From Stieleria neptunia (GTDB lineage: Bacteria; Planctomycetota; Planctomycetia; Pirellulales; Pirellulaceae): a stretch of DNA of 64,000 nucleotides. Below are positions 18,888-27,700 of this stretch, one piece after another. The number at the start of each line of letters is the position of its first letter. Position 1 is the stretch's first letter. A program made the position numbers and the translations under genes. The stretch spans positions 9,110,938-9,174,937 of the forward strand of contig NZ_CP037423.1 of NCBI RefSeq assembly GCF_007754155.1, written 5' to 3'. Under the pieces are notes generated by a model. It was not told the origin of the DNA. It saw only the letters and a program-made list of their open reading frames with translations, and ran no database searches.

Positions 18888-19766
18888 TTATTCCACGGCG
18901 GTTTCGTCCTCACCGCCAGACGCCGTCTCGATCCCCCAAGCCCGCAAGATCTCGGTCGTCGAAACTCCGAAGCCGAAGACACCAGCCTTCGGATCGTCGT
19001 CTGCGCCGCCTTCCTCGGCAGGCGATCCCAGGTGAACGCCGACGACATGCCCCTTGTCGTCCAGCAGCGGAGCGCCGGGAGTCGCCTGCAGAGAGAGCCT
19101 GGAGTTGGCAAACCGGTACGCGATTCGGCCATCACCATCCACCTCGGTCACCGTTGCTTGATGAGCCACCCGGCTCGGCGAGGCCCCCGCGTAGACCGCC
19201 GTCGCCATCCAAACGGTGTCGCCGACTTGGGGAGCCTCGGTTGCCAGTGGCAAGGGTCGAATCCCCCGAGCCAAGGCGCCCGTCGAGACGGCGACCAGAT
19301 CACGCGCCCAGCGGTCGTCATCCGATGCGTCGGCGTCTTCGAACTCAATGATCTCCCTCAGCTGTCGCATCGCATCGGCGGCACCGAACGCTTCGCTGAC
19401 CATGATCTTTGTGACGCCACTGCGAGCGGCGTCGGCTGCGTCACGGTTGACGACGGGATCGGATTGCTGAAGCGCCGGATGCAGCGGCATGATCATGACC
19501 GGAGCATCACCGGGCTCCAAGTGGACCGCAAACGCGGTCGCGAGAATCACGTCGGGATCGATTTGAATTTCGTTGACCGCCACGTAAGGACGCCAGATCG
19601 TGAAATCACGAACCGACGGCCCGCGGTAGGGATCGGCAACGGCGGGAGAGTTGGCGCGCTGTCGGGTCGAGGCACCGAAATCGGACTCCGATGAGCAACC
19701 GACCAGGGCGAGAGCGAGCAACAGACCGGCCCCCGACAGCCGAGCTGTCGGGGGCAACATTTCCAT
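18888..19766 (-). CDS. lipoprotein with trypsin-like fold lacking the catalytic serine
   Basis: An N-terminal hydrophobic segment ends in the lipobox LALVGC, so this is a predicted lipoprotein. The rest resembles a degraded chymotrypsin/DegP-type protease domain: ATAFAVHL stands where GSGFVI occurs, ARDLVAVSTG resembles the D-LALL strand, and QATPGAPLLDDKGHVVGVHLG matches the G-N-S-G-G-P active-site strand with the serine replaced by proline. It is therefore probably a non-catalytic binding protein. ATG at 19766 is used; 19760 is an alternative. The family is weakly recognised and the fold call is by motif only. Confidence 0.6.
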   Translation of the reverse strand: MEMLPPTARLSGAGLLLALALVGCSSESDFGASTRQRANSPAVADPYRGPSVRDFTIWRPYVAVNEIQIDPDVILATAFAVHLEPGDAPVMIMPLHPALQQSDPVVNRDAADAARSGVTKIMVSEAFGAADAMRQLREIIEFEDADASDDDRWARDLVAVSTGALARGIRPLPLATEAPQVGDTVWMATAVYAGASPSRVAHQATVTEVDGDGRIAYRFANSRLSLQATPGAPLLDDKGHVVGVHLGSPAEEGGADDDPKAGVFGFGVSTTEILRAWGIETASGGEDETAVE

Positions 19767-19813
19767 GATCTTCAAGATGCAATTCCAAGTAGCAAAACGA
19801 AACAATCAAAAAG

Positions 19814-19996
19814 TTAGAGTTCGCTTTCGGCGTCGATGATGGCTTCATCTTCCGCCTGAATCTCTGCGGCGACGTCGGTGTCAATCTCGGGCGGGGCAGG
19901 GCCGCCGCAGCCGATCATCGGCATCACCAAACACGCGATGAATACGATCAACGCAAGACGGGTACGTCCTGATTGAAGAGGAACGTTGTAGAACAT
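19814..19996 (-). CDS. small lipoprotein (60 residues)
   Basis: MFYNVPLQSG is followed by a hydrophobic stretch and the lipobox MPMIGC, then a short acidic tail rich in Glu and Asp. It lies just downstream of the DUF1559 gene. Small lipoproteins of this type often accompany DUF1559 genes in planctomycetes. Function is unknown. Confidence 0.7.
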   Translation of the reverse strand: MFYNVPLQSGRTRLALIVFIACLVMPMIGCGGPAPPEIDTDVAAEIQAEDEAIIDAESEL

Positions 19997-20027
19997 AGGA
20001 TCAATCCTTTCAGGGTGTTGGACAGTA

Positions 20028-21095
20028 TTAATTGACGTGGTTTTCTTCAAGAGACTCTCCATCGTCAACGACGCACAGATTCTTCCAAATCGTTGCATCG
20101 ACGTTGAAGTTGTAGAACTGCACCGATCCGTCGCAGAGGGCGGCGTGAACACCGACGTGCGCGGCGCCGAAGTAATGATTCCAGTTGGTCGATCCGCCGG
20201 CATCGCGATCGGGAGCATACGCATCGTTGTCCGATTTGGGCGGAAAGTGCCAACGGATCGTATCGGTATCCCAACCCGCGTTGTTCCAGCGTTCGTTGTC
20301 TCCACCGTCAAGTCCATGCTCGGTATAGGGCAGTGACTTTTCGGCGAACACGATGCTGTGGGTCAGGCCGTCACGGATATCAGCCAGGCGACGTTTGTCA
20401 CCGTCTTTGGCCCAGATGATGGCACCGGCGCGTTTCTTGATCAGGCCTCCGTTGGATCGACTGCGGGTCGAAACCGCGGGTGCACCGAGCGGAGCTTCGG
20501 GAATGAAGTTGACGGCCGTGTCGGGTCGGCCGTGGTAGAAACCGCCGTTTCCGGCGTAATCCACCCGACCAAATTTCGCACTGCCATATCCGGTCGGCGC
20601 CCGCCGGGTGGGACAGTAGTAGACGGGGATCAGCACTTGGGCGACGTCGTCTTCGCGCGAATTGTTCGGACGATTCGGCCACCAAGGCGGATCATTGGTC
20701 GCCAAGTCGTAGACGGCGGCCTGCTCCAGGAACGGCAGAATCCGCCACTGTGCCGACCATCCCGCGCGGTTCGCCGCTCGGCAGCACGCGTCGGACGTCC
20801 GACCGGACGGGTTGCTGGTGCCGGGATCTCCGTCCCAGGGCCCGGGCGGCAATTGCTTGTACGTACTTTCGTAGTTCAGAGTCGCGAGTGCAATTTGCTT
20901 CATGTTGTTGCTGCACTGCATTCTGCGAGCCGCTTCACGGGCAGCTTGCACTGCCGGCAACAGCAGCCCGACCAAGATTCCGATGATCGCGATAACGACC
21001 AGCAACTCAACCAGCGTAAAACCGCCGGATGCCATTCGCTTCGAACCGCGCGCTCGCGTTGTTGTGTTCGATCGAATGTAACTACCTGACCACAT
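20028..21095 (-). CDS. DUF1559 pseudopilin-like protein
   Basis: A type IV prepilin-like N-terminus (SGGFTLVELLVVIAIIGILVGLLLPAVQAARE) shows the G|F processing site, glutamate at +5 and a long hydrophobic helix. A DUF1559 domain of about 300 residues follows, ending in the characteristic FGAAHVGVHAALCDGSVQFYNF. The ATG at 21095 has an AGGAG site 6 bases upstream. Planctomycetes encode dozens of these; they are thought to be exported fibre or surface components processed by a prepilin peptidase. It is transcribed divergently from the giant surface-protein gene. Confidence 0.93.
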   Translation of the reverse strand: MWSGSYIRSNTTTRARGSKRMASGGFTLVELLVVIAIIGILVGLLLPAVQAAREAARRMQCSNNMKQIALATLNYESTYKQLPPGPWDGDPGTSNPSGRTSDACCRAANRAGWSAQWRILPFLEQAAVYDLATNDPPWWPNRPNNSREDDVAQVLIPVYYCPTRRAPTGYGSAKFGRVDYAGNGGFYHGRPDTAVNFIPEAPLGAPAVSTRSRSNGGLIKKRAGAIIWAKDGDKRRLADIRDGLTHSIVFAEKSLPYTEHGLDGGDNERWNNAGWDTDTIRWHFPPKSDNDAYAPDRDAGGSTNWNHYFGAAHVGVHAALCDGSVQFYNFNVDATIWKNLCVVDDGESLEENHVN

Positions 21096-21725
21096 TGTTG
21101 TCTCCTGTAAGTGATAACTGTGGTGATTCAAAATTGTTTTAAGGGTAAATCGATTCTCGTGCCGTTGATGGCAACGTGGTTCACTCAAACGGACCAATCG
21201 TTGTGATGAACAAGATGAAGCTCGGCCGACAGGCGCCGAAGCATTCGAGAAGAAGAGGGTTCATCGAGAGAGCTTGCTTGGTCTGGTGCGATACGGTAGC
21301 GACCTGATCTCGATTCAAAAGACGAGTTCAAAACTCTTGTGGCATATTCATCCAAACCACGTCAAAGTCTTCGCCAGTTTCTAACAATCACGAGACCGCA
21401 TGCCGGGGGCGAAGAAGCCCACCTGCTGACGCATGCGACGGTCAACCGAGTGCAGGACTGAAACAACAGCGAACGCGCCCAGACATGCGTGGTCGCAAAC
21501 ATCGGTTGAATCTCAAACCGACCTGCACACCGCTGCATGAAGCTCTGGTGAATGTTCCATCGAGTAACTGTGTGAACTGTGTGAATAACGGCAACGTCGC
21601 ATTGATCAAGTTTTTGCGATCGCTATTCTCCGCCGCGTCGGCCCAGACCGATTAACAAGACGCACCACTACAAACACGTTGCCGCGTCGCTCCACATACA
21701 ACCATTCACCACAGAAACATTCACC
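21096..21725. other. divergent intergenic region, no gene seen
   Basis: This is 630 bases between the minus-strand DUF1559 gene and the plus-strand giant gene. It must hold both promoters, but I cannot point to convincing -35/-10 boxes. No repeat family of the window is present, which is unusual for a gap of this size here. Confidence 0.5.
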
Positions 21726-24700
21726 GTGAAATCAAGAATGAACAAGCGTCGTACGAAGGATTCAAGTTCACGATCAAAGCGTCGTCGCCCCACCAAGAAA
21801 AACCTCAAACTGGAATCCCTTGAAGCGCGTCAACTGCTTGCGGCGAATGTCGTCAACGACTCGTTGACGTTGGCAGCCGACAGCTCGATCAACGTTCTGA
21901 CCAACGACACGTCCGGAAGCGAAGTGCAATCGGTCTCGGCGTTTCAGGTCGACTTTGATCGCGAAACGTATGACCCGGCCGTCAACGCCACCGATTGGTT
22001 CATCCCCGATCGCCCGGGACAGCCGGGTGTTCCCCAACGCTCGTTGATCCCGGGCGCGGTGACTTCGATCACCGGTAATAAAGGCGACCTGGACCTGCAT
22101 CGCGACAACGATGCTGACCCGTCCAACGATACCGATCTGGCACCCCTGACGGCGGGCGAAGGAATCAGCCTGCCGGTGCTTCGCGACAACCAACCGGTTG
22201 ACAGCACACAAACCAACTTGGGCGTTCTCCAGTATGTGGTCGACTCCGCGAACACCTGGATCGCGATGGCCGCCGCCCCGGAGAACAATGGGGAAAATTC
22301 CGTTCCGATCTCGAATACTTTCTTCCCCTACGATGCGGGATGGGCGGGGGCAACCATCGACGAAGGTGGGGTCAGGGTCTTCGGTAGCACCGACATCACT
22401 GCCACCGGAGACGGCAGAAACTTCGTGGTCGAAGTCGCCGGGGTGACCGATTCGTTTGAGGACGGCTTCCTGTTCTCGATCGCCGGCGACAACTCCGACA
22501 ACTACTCTCGGGCTCGGCCGATTGGGGGAAACCAATGGGCAATCCAGGTTCGCGACAATAGCCAGGAGATCGGGTCAACGGACACCGATCCGATCAGCGT
22601 GCTTTATATTCCCAGAAGTGCTCAAGGTCTGATCGGCGGTGTCGTCGACGGCGGCTTCGACGGCGTCAGCCCGATGCGGCAGTCCTTCGGCGACTTCAGC
22701 GTTTCGCGCCAGTCCGACGGATTCTACCGGGTCAGCATTCCAGGGCACGACATCACCTCGGGCGCCCTGATCGTCGAAAACTATGACCTGTCGGTCAGTC
22801 AGCCGCGAAACACCTATTTCAGCTATGACGATGCTGGTGACGGCAGTGGCGACATCATCATTCGCCAATTTGCCTGGAACGGAAACACGGAAACGCCGCT
22901 GAACTCGGACTTCGTGTTCTTCTTCGTCCCCTTCGAAAACACGCTTAGCCCGACCACCGACCTGACGGTCTCCTCACTCGGTGAGAACAACAATGGTTTG
23001 TCCGCCAAGGGACTGCCACTGACACTGAACGCTGACGGAACGGTCAACTACGCCACCTCGGGCGCGATCCGTGCACTCGGTGCCGGCGAAACCGATACGG
23101 ACTCCTTCGTCTATCGGGCCACCGATGGAACCACCGAAAGCACCGAAGCCACTGCGACGATCAATTGGGTCGGCGTGAACGACGCCCCCGAAGTCATCAC
23201 CGCACCGGCAGAGCTGATTCTCGACGAAGACAGTCCGACAACCCTGATCGACCTGACCACGGTCTTCAACGACGTCGATGCCAACGACGTGCTGACGTAC
23301 GACATCGACACCGGAGTCGGTGGACTGATCACCGGTGAAATCGTCGGCACCAATGCCTCGATCACTCCCGCCCTGAACCAATTCGGTTACGTGCAAATCT
23401 CCTTGTCGGCGACGGACCCGAACGGTGAAACCGCGACGGTCACGCTGGACATTTCGGTCATCCCCCAAGACGACGACGTGCAGGCGGTCGATGACGACGG
23501 CACGGTGACGGACAAGTTCACCCCCGCCAGTATCGACGTGCTCGGCAACGACTTCCATCCCGACACGACCGAATTCTCGGTCTCTGCGGCTGAGATATAC
23601 GGTGACCCGGCAGCGACCAGCAATGAAGGCTCCGTATTTAGCGTCATCAACACAACCGCGGCTCCCAACGATTTGACCATCCAAAGCCCCGGCAACTTGG
23701 GTGACGTCGCGGTCGGCCGCGGCGGCCTCGATCTGTCGCTGGCCGACGGCGTTTTCTTGGGCACCGGGCGTGACAACACCAGTCCGTTCCCGACCGTCAA
23801 CACCTACGCCGCCTTCGGCAGCTACGGATTCGCCACCGACCGAGGCATCGGCGGCGGCGAACGGAACACCGCACTGAGCGCCGCGTTCTTTCCCTTCGGT
23901 GATCAATGGACCTCCGGACACATCGCGGCCGACGGAACCGTACTCGGAGGCGTCGGCATCTCGCAGGCCAACGTGACGCTGCTTCAACCGGGGCTGTTCG
24001 AAATCACCATCCCCGAAGCCAGATTCACCGACGACGGCTTGCTGTTCGCCGTCAGCGGTAGCAACGACGACAACATCGTGTCGGTCTATCCGCAAGGCTA
24101 CAACAACACATGGCTCGTCCGTCAAATGGACAGCGATTCGGATGCGACCGGATTCGAAAGCGACGCGATCAGCTTCGTCTACCTCCCCGGTTCGGTCACC
24201 GGATTGATCGGCGGTCGCGCCGCGTCGGAAGAAGGCCAGTACGCCTTGCGACAGCGTTACGGCAACGTCTCGCTCAGCTCCGACACCGACCAGGCACCGC
24301 TGGTCACGATCGACGGATACACGCCGGCCGATGGCGCCCTGATCGCCGTCGCAACCTCCTATGACTTTGCCGATGTCAACGGAGTGTCGACCTTGATCCC
24401 CGCCAACCAAGCCGTCATGGCAACGCCCCAAGGCAATGCGTTCCGAATTGACATTCTTCAATCCGAGACCTTCACGCCGACCGGAAACTTCCCCGAGTTC
24501 CAGTTCATCTTCCTGCCCTACGACAGCCCGCTGGAAAAGATCGACGGCTTGGATTTCGGCATCGACGGGTTTGACAGCGTCAGTGCCTTGGGAGCCTCTG
24601 TCACGCTCGAGTCCGATGGAACGTTTACTTATGATCCATCGGGAGCGGGCGCAGCGATCGCCGATCTGGGCAACGGTGAATCGACCACCGATACGTTCAC

Positions 24701-27700
24701 CTACACGATCCGCGACGGCCGTGGCGGGACTTCGACCGCAACCGTCTCCTTGACCGTGCAAGGTGAAAACCAAGCCCCGACGGCCAACGACGATGTCGTC
24801 AACTTGAATGAATTGAACGCCCAAGGCGCATTGATTAGCGTGCTTGGAAATGACATCGACCCCGATGTCGAGTCGCTGCTGGGAACGCCGACCGGGATCC
24901 CGTCGGCCAACCTGTCGGTCGATGCTTCGAGCGTCTGGTCGGTCTCTCAAACCGGTACCGCACCGCTGAATTTGACGGTCGGTGCGGCAGCGACGGGGAC
25001 GGTCGAAATCCTGCAAAACGGAAACGCGATCAACCAAGCCGACGGCGTCGTGCTGGCAACGATCCGCGAAAACTTCGACGGCGCCAACACCAACTATCGC
25101 TTGGTCCAATCGTTCGACAACGGCAGCGGCACTTCGCTCGCCTTGCAACAGTTCGGTACCGACGCGGCAGCCGACGCCGACGTCTCGGTCGCGTTCTTCC
25201 CGTTTGCCGACAACTGGGTCGGCGGCCACGTCAGCAGCGGCGGCACCTTGACCCACGGCAACGGATTGACCGATGCCGAAGTGGTTCGAACCGACGTCGG
25301 CCGTTACGAAGTCACCATCCCCGGCGTGACCGACGCGGCACTGGACGGATTCCTGTTCGTCATCGGCAATGAAAACGCCGACAACGTTGCCCAGGCCAGG
25401 GCCGTTCCTGGTTCGTCCATCTACGAAGTCGCCGTTCGCGACAACCAACAAGATTTCGGCAACGGCGAAGACGGCGGATTCTCGTTCGTGTTTGTCCCAC
25501 GCAACGCGCAAAACTTGGTCACCGGAACGATCGATCCGTTCAATTCCCGCCCCAATGCCGTCAGCGCCGCGATCGGCGAATTCAGCGTCGAACGGATGGA
25601 CGTCACCAACGGTGGTCACGAGTGGAAAGTGACGATCCCCGGACAGTCTCCGGACACCGGCATGTTGGTGCTGACCAACCAAAACAACAGCAGTATCGAA
25701 GACAACTTCCTGAGCTACCAAGACGATGGATCGGGAAGCTTTGTGATCCGATCGCACGACATGCCGGGACTCGGTCGCCAAGACCAATCGTTTACGTTCA
25801 CATTCATTCCGTTCGATTCGATCGGTCAACCCGCCGCGCGCCCCGTGCCTGGCCTGTTGTCGATCGACAGCGTCGACCCGACCTCCAGCTTGGGCGTGAC
25901 GCTGACGGCCAACGCAGACGGTACGATCAGCTACGACCCGGGAACGGTTCTGGATTCGCTTTATGACGGCGATGTGGCGACCGATACGTTCACCTACACC
26001 ATGACCGATGGTTTCGGTGGAACCTCGACGGCAACCGTCACCGTGAACATCGACGGCTTCGGCGCCGCACCCGTGCTACAAACCTCGTCCGGTGCGACCT
26101 ACTACGGCGTGGGCGATGAACCGGTCAGCATCGCCGGGCAGTTCAGCCTGGCTCCCGTCGGCGTACCATTCTTCGACGGCGCCGTCGCGACGGTGGAACT
26201 GACCAGCGGCCAAATCGCATCGGATTCCGTGTCCATTCGCGACGAAGGCAACGGGGCAGGGCAGGTCGGTATCTCGGGAACCGACGTCATCTATGACGGG
26301 GTCGTGGTGGCAACGTTCACCGCCGGATCCGGAACATCCCCGCTGACGCTGACGTTCAACGCGGCAGCAACCGAGATGGCCGTTGAACGAATCCTGCAAT
26401 CGGTGACCTACTTCACCTCGGACCCCGTCGTGACCGGTGGCGGCCGAGTGGCAACGTTCTCGTTTGTCGACGGCAACGGCCAGGCAAGTGACTCGGTCAC
26501 CAAACCACTGCAGCTCGGATTGGTCTATCGACGGGAACTGCAACAGGGCGTCAACAACGGCTATGGCACCTATCAGGGAACCTCGGATGCCCAGATCCGT
26601 GAAAGCGATCCTGATTCGGTGATCGTGCCGACCACTGACTTGTTGGTCGATTTCGACAGCGCCGGAAACGCATCGCAAGTGCTGCTGCGTTACGCCGACC
26701 TGTTCGGTGACGGGCCGGGGCAAATCCCGCTCGGTTCCGTCATCACGTCGGCAAACCTGGTCGTTGAAACCAATCCCAACACCTCCAACGCGCCGGGCGA
26801 TGGCGGAACGCTGCACCGCATGTCGATCGACTGGGACGATGCCACCGCCACCTGGAATGCATTCGGCAACGGGATCCAACCGGATGCGGGAGAAGCCGCC
26901 AGCGTCTTTGAATCTGCAATCGGGACCGCCAGTGGAGCCGGCAGTACGGGGACGGGCGTGCTGAGCTTCAGCGTGCTGCCGGACATTCAAGCCTGGGCCG
27001 ATGGCGAAACCAACAACGGTTGGCTGATTCAGGGTTGGGAAAACCGCACCGACGGCTGGTTCTTTAGCAGTGCCGAAGACGAAACGCCGACGGCCCGCCC
27101 GAAGCTGGAAATCGAATGGGTTCCCGCCGGTGCGAATGTCGTCAGCTTCCGTGAAGGCGTCGACGGCTATTCGTCGACGGTGGACACCGAAATCGACAGC
27201 ACCACTGCGGATGATGATTTGTCGGCCGCCGAAACGTTGTTTATCGATTCACCGACCAGCCGAGCGCTGATCCGATTCGACGACATCATCGGAGACCTGG
27301 CCGGACAAATCCCCGCGGGCTCGAAGATCGTCACCGCACGGCTTCGTACCGCTTCGACCACCAGCAATGCGCAAGGCGACGGGGCACGGTTCTTCCCGAT
27401 GCTGACGGATTGGAGCGAGACCGACACGTTCAACAGCCTGATTGACGGCGTCAGCATCGACGGCGTGGAAGCGGCGACGGAATTCACCGCCTCCGCCGGC
27501 AATGCCAGCCGCACCCCCGACGTCCAAGGTGGGTTCCACGATTGGGATGTTACCCAAGACGTGCAAGCCTGGGTCAACGGCGACCTGACCAACTTCGGCT
27601 GGCTGATGGAACACTGGGAAAGCGGTACCGACGGCTGGGGTTTCCAAAGCTCCGAAGCGGCCAATGAACTGGAACGGCCACGACTGGAAGTCGTGTTCAC

